NCBI RefSeq assembly: GCF_036370855.1
Contig: NC_088101.1
Span: forward strand, 7,866,154-7,930,153
Direction: 5' to 3'
From: Dromaius novaehollandiae
Taxonomy: Eukaryota > Chordata > Aves > Casuariiformes > Dromaiidae
Length of the DNA: 64,000 nucleotides
Made by a program: the position numbers and the translations under genes. Below the pieces are notes generated by a model, which saw nothing but the letters and a program-made list of their open reading frames with translations, was not told the origin of the DNA and made no database searches. How positions within the stretch are numbered: position 1 is the first letter of the stretch; every line of letters begins with the position of its first letter. Shown piece by piece: positions 25,653 through 38,500 of this stretch.

Positions 25653-28600
25653 GATACTGTAAGAGTAAAAACACTTACAGCTGTTCTGGTTTATTCTATT
25701 TATTTATAATAGCTGATTAAATTTTCCTTATTTCTAAAAATACGGAAGTGAGATTAACCAACAATATAAGTTGTGCTTATCCTTGAAGGACTTCAACCAC
25801 CATAAAAGCTTCAACAAGTAAAGCTGCTGAGCTCTGCTTAAGATGATACTGAATGCTTAAATATTGATCCTGTGTAGTATAAGTAAACTTCTGTAAAATT
25901 CTTGAGACTGTGAGCCGCAACGTTTTATACATAACACAGCAGATATCTCTTGATGACAGTACATGGGAAATGCGAAGTGATTTCAGGATATAAATAAAAT
26001 GTGGTTGTAAATGTTTGGTGTTCTGATTTATTGCATGAATAATTTGCAGTTTGAGTTGGAGCTTGCTGTGTGAAATAATTTCCATAACTCTTTTTATCCT
26101 GAGATGTCCGGAAGCTGTCAGGACTCTGTGTGTGGTTTTTTTTTGCATGCGTGTGTGGTCCAAAATAATAATAAGTCAATAGAAAAGTACTTTAAAATTA
26201 TCTTTTTGTTTTTGCTCTGATTGCTGGCAGTGGTTCTAAGTTGCATAAGAGCAACAGACTTCTGCAAAATTGCCTGCACAGAGTGAGCTGAGCTAGCCTA
26301 TCAAGAATGATTTCAACATGTACTACTGACTTTTAAAAACAGAAAGACCCAGAAACACTGCGAAGTGTGCATGGCTGGTAATTGACTCTAAGCTACCAAT
26401 TCATCTTGCAAAGTGAACATCATTTTGTATTCTAATCCTTTTACCTTGCGTTTATTTTCTTTATTTGTGATCTTACAGGAAGAACATGTTTATAGGAGTA
26501 TGCCTATAAACAAAAAAATAACAGCTGCAGGCTAACAATTACATAGCTCCAGACTGTTCCATATTTTTAACTTTTTAAGCTCTGTCAGTTACGCAGTTTG
26601 CACGTAGTTATGCTTTTTATTGACTCGTGGTGTTAAAGTGCTTGCACTGTACAGTCTGGAATTAGTTTCTGTGCAAGAAGCAACAGACATTCTTACTCTA
26701 TGAAAATGAGAGTGGAGTTTACTTCAAGCTAGTCATAGTAGTCGATGCAAGTAAAGTTTTCTCCAGAGAAAGTTTTTCACATGCCTGCATTTGGAGCTGC
26801 AGTTTGATGATACAGAGTATTTGGTAGTTAAAGTCATTATGGTATTCAAATGGCCTTTCCTTATTTCTGTTCTCCTCCTTTAGGGGTGGGGTACAACTGT
26901 TTGTGCAGTCATGCTAAAAATCAAACTAGGGAACTGATCCGGCTTTAAATAAGACTATCATATTTAGGGTTATTTAAGTGGTATGTCTGAGAGAGATGTT
27001 AGTCCAGAGCTATATGCTCAGGGTTTGTTAACTTCCATTTTTCCTTAGTGATGATAACAGTTTAAGAGTTTCCTGTTGCAGCAACATGAGATAGCTTCAT
27101 AACGAGTAAACAGTTCTGGTTACATAAAATCTTTCTTGGGGCTGGGCTTGACTTTGGTATTTTTTTGTATGCTTCTTCCTTTTAAAGTGTACCTTGTTAA
27201 GTTTTCTTTTATTTTTTTTCCTTTTGTGTTCTCTTACTGTTCCAACAAATGATGTCAGAGATCTTTTGAGCGGATTATATACAAATGGATTTTTCGGCCT
27301 GATTGCATATACAATAGAAGTACTTGAAAATGTTAGCATAACTTTTTTAGGGCCTTTTAGGTCCTTAGGCAGAAATTGTTCTAACACTTGATTTATAAAT
27401 TTTCAGTGGAGAAAGTATTAAGATGAAGAAAAATATTTTAATTATGAAGAGTAGTAAGTTTCTGAATAATTATGTGACAAAGATGCATTTAGTAGAGGGA
27501 GGATCGGATATAGTCAGTTCTGAACTGCGGTTATTACGCATTTACTAGTAGCCAAAAAAAAAGTCTTGTGATATAATTAGCATGCATCAGTTTCTTATTA
27601 CTTAATATATTACCTTAGAGAGATTGTGACAAGTTGGTTTTATCCATTTTAAACATATTAAAGTGTCTTTAACTAACTTTGATTTGAGAAAAGCTCACAT
27701 TTTGTAGTGCCTTTGAAACTTCTAGTGTCCTTTCTTCGGTGACAACTGCATTATTTTCATTATAACTTCATTTTTATCATCATTTTGTAAAGATTTTTTT
27801 TGCATAGCAAAATAGAATAAAAAATCAAATTTCAAAACAGACCTGCCCTAAGCTTTAAAATCGTTGCATGTTTTCTGTGGTGGTTTCCCAGAAACAACTC
27901 TAAATGCGGTTTGTTACAAAGGTAGCCCCCAGCTGTATGTTAGGTTTATTGTATAGAAACTGAAATATATATATATGTATTTTTCTAGGCTATCCTATTG
28001 ACTGTGTTAATTCCAGATCATTTTATGATTAATATACAGAAATAAGACATAATTTTATAAGTGCAAGAAATACAAAGGCTCAACCATTTTCTGGCTAAAA
28101 GGTCATTCTGCTCCTAAGTTACTCTATTCTGAATCTTCAAGAATCAAACACACACTCAGTTGTGTTTAAAGAAAGTTTGATATAAAATTATTAAATACAC
28201 CTATCTCTGAGCAGCATCAGTTTAGTTATTAGCTATTGTGGTTTTGCACAAATAAGCAGTGTTCTTTGGACGTATTTCCTGCAATGTTGGATGCTGCTTT
28301 TCTCTTCCCCTTTCTTTTCTAATTCTTCTTTTGCAGGGGGTCAAAATAACTAATTCTTTTAAAGGCAGCAGAAAGGATAAAGCCTTACAAAGGCAAAATG
28401 TCAACACTGGCTGTTGCTTACTGAAACAGAAATTGCTGTGACCAACACAAATATTTGCCTTTACATACTGTGTGGAATTGCACTGAAAGATGTGTCAAAA
28501 GCAACACCAACTCTGTTCACAGGGAGCTGTGTACCTGCACTAGCTCCTGTAGAAGCAGCAGCAGTGAATACGAGGCTGGAAAACGTGAGGGGCTGCCAGG

Positions 28601-31600
28601 CCGTTGGCCACAACTTGTAGCTGGGCTAGAGTTTTGCCTTAAATGCCTCGTAGTGGCAGTTGTGCGTGAGATCTTTCAAACTCATCTCTAAGGGAGGAAG
28701 GGAATCATGACGGGGTCATCAGAGGTGCCTGGATTTTGCCATTTTTGTATTTCGTTAGCAAAGAAGAGATTTTTAGACAAAGGAAGTCAGAGATTCCCTT
28801 CTTCTATTTCAGAAAAGTACCGATTGCATGCACTTAGCTCCGGAACTGTCTAGTGGAAACAGAATTGGCAAGAGGGCAGGTGAGAGCCAATGTTGTTGGG
28901 AGGAGAGCAGGATGGCGGGAGGGGGTTATCAGCTCAGTAGGTCAGTCTTAGGGCTGACCATTAAGAGTGTGACCTGGGAACAAAAGGGGGATGCTAGTGA
29001 CATTTCCTGGTAACTCAGAACCAGAAAGTTATGTCAAAATGTAGGAAGATCAGAATATCCTCTGGGATGAGCTGCATGTCTATGAGGGCTAGAGTAGTAA
29101 ACAGCAGCCTGAAAATTAAGGTAATACCTCATCTAGCCTAGCTCAGAATTGTGGTTAACGAGTATAAAGGAAGACACACAAAGTACAACTGTTGAGATGA
29201 AAGACTGATACAGTAACCAGAAGTGAGAGAATGTATTTTATGGCATAAACAGGGAAAGGGCTAGTAATTTGTTTCAGAACACATCAAGATGTGAATACCT
29301 GGAAGGAAGATCTGTTTAAACTTCAAAATTAAATTGACAGAGGAAGAAGGTGGGCATTAACCAGCTGTGAATGGTTTTAAGTTTTGATGCTAGTTGAAAG
29401 CTCCTAGGCCATTGGAGAGGTGAGTTTCCTGACGTGCCTCTGCATAGTTTGTAATGGAGGCAAAGATGAGAACAATTTTTTAAGACAGTGTGTGATAGAT
29501 ACATTAGCAGAATTTGTATACAGAGAATCATAAAAAATGCTTGGTTTTGCAGCACTTTCTTTTCCTGGATAGTGCTGCAAAAAAAATCTCACAAAAGCCC
29601 TCTATCCAGCCAGCTATAAGCACATTGTTTTGTCTGAGCCAAAGAGAAGGGAAAAAGTGGGGGTTTTTTGTTTTTGTTTTCGTTTTAAGGTAGTCATCAA
29701 AGTATTGTTGAGCTCTGAATGGAAAGTATTTTGAAGAGAAGTAACTTTAGCTTGAAGTTAACCATTAAGTCCCCAGTGCATGCATAGCATAAGAGGACTG
29801 TGTTGCAGAGAAACTTTGACAACCGTGTTAAGCGGTTGCTTATCAGAAAGACCTCTGTGTGTTCTGTGTTAGTTGTCATGGTGGACTGTGGCCAAGTATT
29901 TGTGAGACGGAAAATTCCCCAGCTTTATCAGAGCTTATTTTCCCCCAGGTTTTGCAACGCTATTAACCACTTTTTCAGAAATTATCAAAAATGATACTTC
30001 AGAGAAATACTACGGAAACACTGAGTTTACTCCTTAATGTTTTTCTGGCAATACCTGCACTGCTTTTGGGTCTTATTTCAGCATTGGTTTGAAGGGCCTT
30101 AAAAATTAATTTGCTTCAACTTGCATAATGCTGTTTTTTTTCACAGTAGTGCATGTTCTCCTAGATGCATGATGTCACTGAAAACAGTGATACAGTAAAT
30201 GAAAGACTTCACAGATCACTAAAAACAGGTATCATGGTGACCATAACCTTCAGAGAGAGAAAAGCTGAGATATCTCGTTTTCTTCATGCTTGGGAAGAAG
30301 ATCCAGTCCGGAAAGACAGTACAGGTTGCCTTCAGGTTGGTTGGCCTAGTGTTACTCTTGCTGTAGTAAAGGACAGGCTGAAGGCCTTGTGATAATGTGA
30401 TGAAGTGTGTGCTTCCTCCATCAGGTGCCAGTAGACAAAGACCTGGTCTCTCACCGGTAAATACTTTTCCAGTGTATGCGGGGTTCATTTGTCGTGGGTC
30501 TTCATCTGGTAAGGGTGCTCTGCATAGCTGGCCTGCTACCAATGGGTCTGGTACCCAATAGTCTTTTTTTCCTCATACGTTGGGTAGGATTGGGAGGACT
30601 TGCTCTGCTATCTTCCTGTGTCTGTCAGTAGATTTGTGACCTGCTGTGCTGTCGCTGTTTGTGCATGCTTTCAGTGGTAGTCTGAGATCTAGGGAAATCT
30701 TTAAAAAGAATCCATGTTACAGAGTAGGTATAAAGCCAGTAATTACTGTATCAGCTGTCTTAAGGCCTTGTTCAAGAAATACGTAATGTGGAGGCTACTC
30801 AGAAAGTTACCTTGAAGAATTTGAGCTGTTCAAAGCTGATTTACTTCAAGATAAGCCAGAAAGTTGAAGGTTGAACACACAGCAGCTAACTTCAGAAACA
30901 ATCAGGGCAAATGTAAATTGGCAGTGGATGCTCTGGGCCAACTGAGAGAGGACTGCAATCTTCCTGCCACTTACACTTTTTATGCAAAATTGGGATGAAG
31001 CTTGAAGTGCTACATGGATAAAGTCAAACAGAAGAAGTCCAGCTGTACACAAGACACATCTTGTGCATGCACAGAGGAAACTATACTGATGCAAAAATGA
31101 AGCTCCTCTCTGAAAAGGACTTGTGATGATGTACATGTAGCAGGTACTAAGCCATACAGCTTCCCTTTCTTACGAATCATCTCTTCCAGTTCATCTTCCA
31201 GTTCAACTATCTCTTAATTTCCTTCTCTATAAGAGCCCTTGTTACTATAAACCTGATTTTTCAGGTTTGTCTCTTAAAGCAGTGTTTTATTTAGTCAAGT
31301 AATCTATGATATGCGGTCATGGTGCTTTTTTTCCCCTAAATAAAATACAAAGTACTGTGTAGCAATAAGAAATTTAAGTAGCAAGGGCTTTTAATCAACA
31401 GTAGTAGAACTTATTCTACTAATATAAGTAATGTAAATATATTTAAAAAGTAACTGTGACTTTATAAATTCTGTTGCAAAGTATCTTGAACATGTAATTC
31501 TGCCAAGGCTTTGGTTAATGCTGGGTTAACTTACTGTTTCTGACACCTCACTGGAAAGATGATTGGAAATAACAGACAACTAATGCAAGAAGTAGAAAGT

Positions 31601-34600
31601 CAACCAAACTGCATGAGGGGTTTTGTGATAAATCTTTGCCCAAGCCAGAATGTGACCAAAGATGGATGTGAAACTACTTGTTGTACTATTTTTGAACTAC
31701 TGCCTCTTTATACCTAATGTGCTGTAACTGTGAGCTCCTAAACAGCAAGAGGACCCCCCTCACCCTGGCCATGAATTCCCTTTTGTGTGTTGGATCTAGT
31801 GTTTGTGTGTCTATAGCATGAGGTGGTTCGGGGAGCTTGTCCAAAGGGAAATTCACTCCCCTCCCCATCCCCAACCCCCCAGATAAGCCAAGTGTCATTT
31901 ATTTTCTGATTAGTGAGCTGGACTGCCCTGCTCTGCCATTTGTGTGATTGCTAGATCTCTGCAGGAGAGGGGTAAGGAACTTAGAGCCATGGGCAGGGGA
32001 GAGAACAACTCTCTTTTTGTATCAGCTGCAGAAGCTTCAAATTAGCCGAGATATGAAGCTGATCCTTAGAATTATTTCGAAGAGCTGTCAAAGTGTCTCC
32101 TAACGTCTGCTCAGCTCCTTTCTCCTCGGGCTTTTATAGTTGTGGGAGTTTTCCTTCTGCCTGAAAACTTCCAAGTTCTGAGAAGAAGGCGAGCTGCAGA
32201 GAGATGTTGTCTTTTATTAAACCAGCTGGAAAAAATAGTCAAACTTTCAGACACAGGAGCCCTTTTCCAAGTCTGAGACAAAAAACAGTTAAAATTCTGA
32301 GGTCATTGTTCCTCCTTTTTAAAGTGCAAGCGAGACAGGATCTTTGAATAGAGGAAAAGAGAGGTGGTTTTCAAATATACTGCACTGTTGTGGTTGCGAC
32401 GAGCACACAATTTAATAGCAAGGTGTGAAAATCATTCAGGGTTTTCTGCAGAGAGTTTAGCTCTCTCCCTTCAGCAGTGCATCTGTAATTGGCTTCTGTT
32501 TAAAAGCTCTACATCACCTTAAGTCTTTGTTTTGTTAGATGAAACAACTCAGTTTCTCTTGATCTTTTCTTACTCAGATGCTGTCACTTCCTCTTAGAAG
32601 TTTTTAACACCTGACTCCCCTCTTTTCAGTAGATGTACTTTTCTGAAACTCCCTTGTGTTATATTTGATGTTTACAGTTTCATTCTGCTTTTTGCAACTC
32701 CAATCCTCAGACTCATTCAGATCCTCTGGTAGGATATTCTGGTCTTCCTGGGTATCTATAACACCTTCCAGTTTTACGCTACAGGGAGATTTCACAGCTT
32801 CTTAGTACGTCTTAGCATGCCTTAACAAAAAGGCGTTACAGTTTTGTTTTATTAACACTTTTCCTTTCTTCCTAGCTATTGAGAGTTTTACTGTTCATTA
32901 TTGCCTTGCTTTAGATAGTAGGCTTGTATTGTGCAGCTGACTTTACGTTTTCTAGCAGTGCCACTTTATATAGCCAGAAAAGCCTCATGTGAAACAAACT
33001 GAGTTTGCCAGCCATTCCTGGAGTCCAGGTCAGGACCTTCGAGGAACCCAGGCCTGAAGGCCAGGCTGGCAAGGGGATGGGGCTTCCTGGCAGCTGTTTA
33101 GCAAAGGTGATGCTCTTTCTGCATGTTTCAGGAGTTCGCGTTTTGATTTTATTGCCAAAATGTTTTTTTTTTTTTTTTTTTTTTTGTCCAACTTAAATAC
33201 CTGGCTGAGAAAATCAGATGAGGCACTTGTTGGCAGTGGCATTATCTCAGGGTCGTAATAAGAAGTTAAGTTACGTTTTCATGCATCAGAATTACCGGTA
33301 GAAGTGAGCTATTTTTCTGCGGAAGAAAAGCATTTAAATGACCTGACTGTTCGCATCAACTGAGTTCCAGGATCAGCAATGGCACCACAGTTCTGAATAG
33401 AGGATAAACCGTTAAAATCCTAAAATGGGGTTGATGAGCTTTTTCTTTGTTTTTAATGTGATGTTTTCCATACCAACAGTGCATTTTCGCTTCTGAATTC
33501 TGTCTCTCCACAGCATGCTCCTCCTTATTTAGCCAGATAGTAGGATGTCGGGTATCTTCTGTTCTAGAAAGCATCTTCTGAAATAAAACTTTTTTGCAAA
33601 GGTTGTATGACAAGAGACTGTGGGAATATTTTGAAAAATGCCCAGGGGAAAAAAAAAGATGTTTGAGCCCGATTCCATGCCCCAAATCAATCTGTCCGTG
33701 CGAATCTCTCCCAACTTCACTGAGCCTGTATAGGGGGAGGAGGCCAGAGAGGCCAGACTGGCTCTGCAGTAAGTACTTCAGCAGCCCTATTAGCTAATCC
33801 CACCTCTGAGGCTGTGACCGCTCATTCCTGCTCAGTCTCTAGCACTATTTTGCATGTGTGGTAAGCCACTTGGGGAGCTGATCTGACAGAATAATTCCTA
33901 GGAGAACAAAAAACGTAACCCTTGACTGACTCAGTTGCTTAATCTGTTCTCTCCAAAGGCCTGATGACGCTGAGCAGCGAGGGGAGGATGGGTGTCATGT
34001 TCAATGAAACTGCCTGAAACCATTCTTGCCTCCAAATGTGAAAGCAAGCCGCAAAGGCAGGCGGCTGAAGATCCAACCCTACAGAAAACTGCATCTGCCT
34101 TGTTGGAAAAGCTGAAGGTGGGAGTTGCCCTGTTGTTTCGTTTTCCCAGAAGAGGTGCGTCTTTCCTTCACAGAGTCGTTTCCTGGGCAGCACAGCATGG
34201 GCTCTATATCATCGTGTCAGTGAAGGAGCCCTGTTAAATGCTTCACAAATGATATGGTCAATAAAGTAGAGACCATTTTTGTTAAACTTTGGAGTGAAGG
34301 AGAGTATCTCAGGGTCCTGCTGCCCTGCTTGCTGTTCTCGGAACAGTGCCATTGATAAAGGGCAGGATTTTTATAGCACCTCTTTCCATTCCATCTATTA
34401 CACCATAAATCCGAGCATCATTGAAAAGTCCGTATTTTAATTTCTGCAGGTTACAGGTTAACCCTTACTTCTCCTTCACCCTTTTCTTTTTGTACATGTG
34501 AAAAGCAAATTAAAACATGCTATCGGCAGTTTCTATAGAATAGTTTAAACCTGTGTTTTGTTATGTACATTACTGTTTGGACCTGCTCCATACTAACACT

Positions 34601-34950
34601 GCAATATGCACACTATGCATAATACTCAAATGCTCTCTCCTTGAATAATAGCTTTTCTAAAAAAATGTAGGAACTATTCTAAAGCTTCCGTGGCTTGCAT
34701 ATGGTGTGAATGGTTAAGTATTTGAGGGGATGTGAATGAAGAAATAGAAAATGTGTCTCTTACCGGGGAATGTATGCACGTGTGGTAACGAGCCAGGTAA
34801 GTTTTAAAATAGCCTGGCTATGCTGCCGGCTGTAAAGCACTCAGTGTCTTCTTCACATTTACAGACATTATTGCTTGTTGCTCTGACTGACCCTCTGAAC
34901 AGCAAAAATTCCCGTCCCCGTGTCCCCATTCCATACCCTTTTCATGGCTG
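25653..34950. other. COQ2-PLAC8 spacer, left part
   Basis: About 9 kb of AT-rich sequence without a supported gene. Short open frames lack splice context, codon bias or recognisable similarity. A T23 run lies at 33,163-33,185. No CR1 or other recognisable mobile element was seen. Confidence 0.7.
33163..33185. repeat. Poly(T) run
   Basis: Twenty-three T residues in the spacer. No attached element was recognised. Confidence 0.95.
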
Positions 34951-34957
34951 TTAAATC

Positions 34958-35127
34958 CAGTCTTCTCTCTCTCTGCCTCTGCCTCGCGCTCTGCCTCTCT
35001 GCCTCACACCTGCTCTCTGCTCCTCGTGCCTGCTCTCTGCTGCTTACCTCTCTCTCTCTGCCTTTTTCCTGGCTTGCTTACTCTGTCTCCCTTGCTCTGT
35101 CTCTTGCTCTCTTCCTCCCTCTGCTTT

Positions 35128-35183
<56 letters not shown>

Positions 35184-35465
35184 TCCTTTTTTCTCTGCCA
35201 CTCTCTCTCTCTCCCTGTGCCTTTTTCCTGTCTTGGTCACTCTGCCTATCTGTTTGCCTCTCTCTTCCTCTTGCTCCATCTACCTCTCTTTCTCTCCCCC
35301 TCTCTCCCTCTCCTCCCACCGCCTGACTCTCTTGCTTTCTCGCTCTCTCCCCCCCGCCCCTCTCCTTCCCTCCCTCTCTCTCGCTCTCCTCCCTCACCCC
35401 CTCTTTCTCTCTCTCTCTCCCCCCACCTGCCCCTCTCGCACTTTCTGCCTTTCTCTTTTTTTTCG
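34958..35465 (+). repeat. 500-bp polypyrimidine tract with (CT)n core
   Basis: Nearly pure C/T on the plus strand, interrupted mainly by single G residues (CTGCCTCT-type units). A perfect (CT)n core lies at about 35,132-35,179. Long open frames through it (Ser/Leu-rich on plus, Glu/Arg-rich on minus) are products of the repeat and not genes. Such tracts can form triplex (H-) DNA. Confidence 0.95.
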
Positions 35466-35467
35466 AG

Positions 35468-35508
35468 AGTGTGAGTGTGTGAGTGTGAGTGTGTGTGTGT
35501 GTGTGTGT
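35468..35508 (+). repeat. (GT)n microsatellite
   Basis: GT-rich alternating run (GTGAGTGTGTGAGTGTG, then (GT)n) directly after the polypyrimidine tract. Confidence 0.93.
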
Positions 35509-38500
35509 TGCAGAGCAAATGGCCACTGCCTAGAGCCGAGATGCTGTTCTGTCAAAGTTTAACGTGTGAAAATGACTGCGAAGTACATACGAGGTGGTTA
35601 GAAGGTGGGCCGTGTTGAGTTGACTGTATGCCAAATAAAACCACAAAGAAAGAAGGAAGAGGCGTGGCTGGCTGTAGGTAAATGTGTATGCTTCTCAAAA
35701 ATATTTTTCAAATATTTCCTTGAAAGATTTATTAAAATCAAGATGCCCCTAATACAGAGGGTGAAGGCTGGTAGACATTCCTTTCCAGTTAACACAAGTG
35801 GAAGTCAGGAAGTTATGATAAAGCTTGTACTTTTAAGCCCTGTCTGCAAGGTAGTTGCTAAAGGAATTACTGAGAAAAGAGATCTTTTAATCCCGATGCA
35901 AAACAAAACAAGACACCATCTGAATAAGGCAAATTGCTAAATACGTATGGTTTTCTTTATAAGACGTGTATCAAAATATAGGTTCTATTCTGTTGGATTA
36001 TGGTGTTATTAGTGCATTCTTTAATTCAGTATGATGAATAAGTTAAGAAAGACTGTGAAATTAGAAAAATCTTCAAGTTGGTTTAGGAAAATATGATCTA
36101 ATAGTTTAAAATGTAGGATTTGGAGAAGTGTTTAGTTTAGCTTTATACGTGTAATAATATATACACTGCAAATTGAACCTTTCTGTCTTTGTCAGTAGCA
36201 CTTTGCCCAATACAAAATATTTTCTACTTGCATAAAAATCGTATTTTCTCTATAAAAGAAAAGTTTGTGATAGTTACGATGCTTGTCAGTATTATTGTGA
36301 CAGTTCACGGTGTCTTTAAGGTTTTCTATATTTGTTTGAAAAACTTAATTTAGAAGGGTATTAACTCCATAGCTCAATCCAAACCTTAGAGAATCAGCTT
36401 AATTTGTTTACCAAACTTACACGTGTGTATTTAACAACTCAGAAATAGAAATGCATCCATGAAAGGGAGCAGGGAGTGTACTTGTAACTGGAGCAGCAGA
36501 ATAAATGCAAAGATACTCTTGCAACCCGTTGTCTGTTTACTCAGGGCTGAAGACGGAGGAGGTAAGTCTGGGCTGGGGTTTCCAGGAGCGGGCCTGGCCG
36601 AGACCCCCTGGGGCAGCAGTCGGGCTACCGGCGTGGGCAGGGCTCCTCTGCGGGGCCAGCCTGATGCCACGGGGGTCATGCTGTTTCACCTGAGCAGTGA
36701 TCTGAGGTGTAAAAGCAAACAAGCCAATCTGTAGAACCTCTTCCTCTTCTCTAAAGCCTTTTCAGTGAGAAAATTTTTGAGTAACAACATCCTGAGGTTC
36801 TCTTTGTTTTATCTGCCTTTTGATGTTAAGAGTATCCTTACTCTTTGGCGGAAAAATATTTAATGTTGGGAAAATGCTCATCTGAGGACAAGTCATTCAG
36901 GCCTATTCTTCCCCTAAGAACAACCACATGTAAATAGAATTAAGGGATTATGACAATGTATATGCAACCATTTTTTTTTAATACGAACAAAAATCTCTGA
37001 TTTAATTCTGAAAAGAAAACCTAACTGTGCTCTGCACATGTTAAATTTCTGGTTGTAGTGACATGGTGTAAACTCCTGGCCTCCTCACACTGGTTACCTC
37101 CCACCATTAGGTTTGGTTGCTTCCAGCTACCAATGAGAGTCTTGCGAGTGAAAAAGTTGAGTTTCGTCTTCCACAAAGCCTTTATATACAAGACCACAGC
37201 CAGGAAAGAGCCCTCCTTGCACCAGAGGCTGCTCTGCAAGAGCTGCTGTGTACTTCTGTGAGCGAGGTTTGTTCTCTTAAAACATTAGAAACTTGTTAGC
37301 TGCTGGGTTGGTTATTGCCCAAGAAGAGGGGGCAGAGAGTGAAATTGGAAAAATTAAAGAATTGCTTTTTTCTGCTCAACAAATCATTTAGAGCAAAATA
37401 TATGGCAAAGCCGAATGGGGTTCTTTTAAAAAACTGTGCTCAAAAGCTGGGTTACTGAGAGATTACTGTTTTCTCCTGTTACTAGAATTGTATAGATGTA
37501 TCAAAATGATCAGCCTGATACTTTGCTATCTGTTTAAATTAGGTTGTGTGCTTATCTAAATGAGTACTTGAAATCAAATTCCTCTTATCAGTGTTGTTCA
37601 GGTTTTGCAGCTATACAGTTTTGGAAGATTTTGGGTAGTTTCTAGGTTATGTGCTGGATGTAGTTCATATCTTGCAAGAAGGCTGTATATCAGTTGCTTT
37701 TCTATGTTGCTGCGTGGTCCCTTTGTGCATTTTCTGTCCTTTTCAATGTTGTAGTGATCTCCCGTCTTGGGAGCTTAAAATGCCAATGAGTTTCATGTAG
37801 TAGTGGGGGGAGAGGAGCTTCTTCATGTTGCTAAGTTTTCAGCTAAGAGAGGAGAAAGGGTGTGGATAATACCCATATATTGGATAATTTGCATTCGTAA
37901 TAGTGTAAAAAGTGTAGATGAGTTGTGTTTGCCATGTGCTGATAGTGTTGCTGTTGGTTGGCAGAGGACACTTCAGAGGCAACCGTTGTTCCCACTTATC
38001 TTTGCACACATCCCTGGTTTTGTCTCTGGTATAGTCAGTCTCGCTTTATTTTAAAAGTTGCACATGCTGCCACATGAAGATAAGAAAGGGGTTTCTGAAG
38101 GCTCGGGGCTTGCACATAGTGGTGGGGTCAGAATGTGCTCTAACACCAAGGAGAATTTCTCTGGAGCTTTAAGAAGCATTGCCCTGAGTGATTTCAGTTT
38201 CTATTCTGGCTTGTGTGCTCAGTAGTTCTGTGGGGAGAGGCTTGAAGCTTGAACAACATTTTTCTTACATTTGCTGATGTGGCATTTCTGAGGAGAAAAA
38301 GAAATCAATTTGTAGCAAGAAATCTTAGCAAATTTCAGCAAGTGATTTATATAATTTTCCTTCCACTTTCTTCTATTTGTGCACAACCCTTACGACTTTG
38401 CCTCAGGGCAGAATTTATTTTTTATTGTTACATGAAACGTGTGCCGTCTTTTACTTGACTAGCATAATAAGAATACAGTGATTCTTTATTTTTTATTTAG

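Noticed and set aside
30165-30392. 75-aa open frame in the COQ2-PLAC8 spacer
   Set aside because: No similarity, no splice context and AT-rich surroundings.
34920-35562. Long Ser/Leu-rich and Glu/Arg-rich open frames on both strands
   Set aside because: They are translations of the CT-rich tract and have no splice or codon evidence.
36431-36734. GC-rich patch with overlapping frames on both strands
   Set aside because: It is short, has frames on both strands and no recognisable exon. It may be regulatory, but nothing specific is visible.
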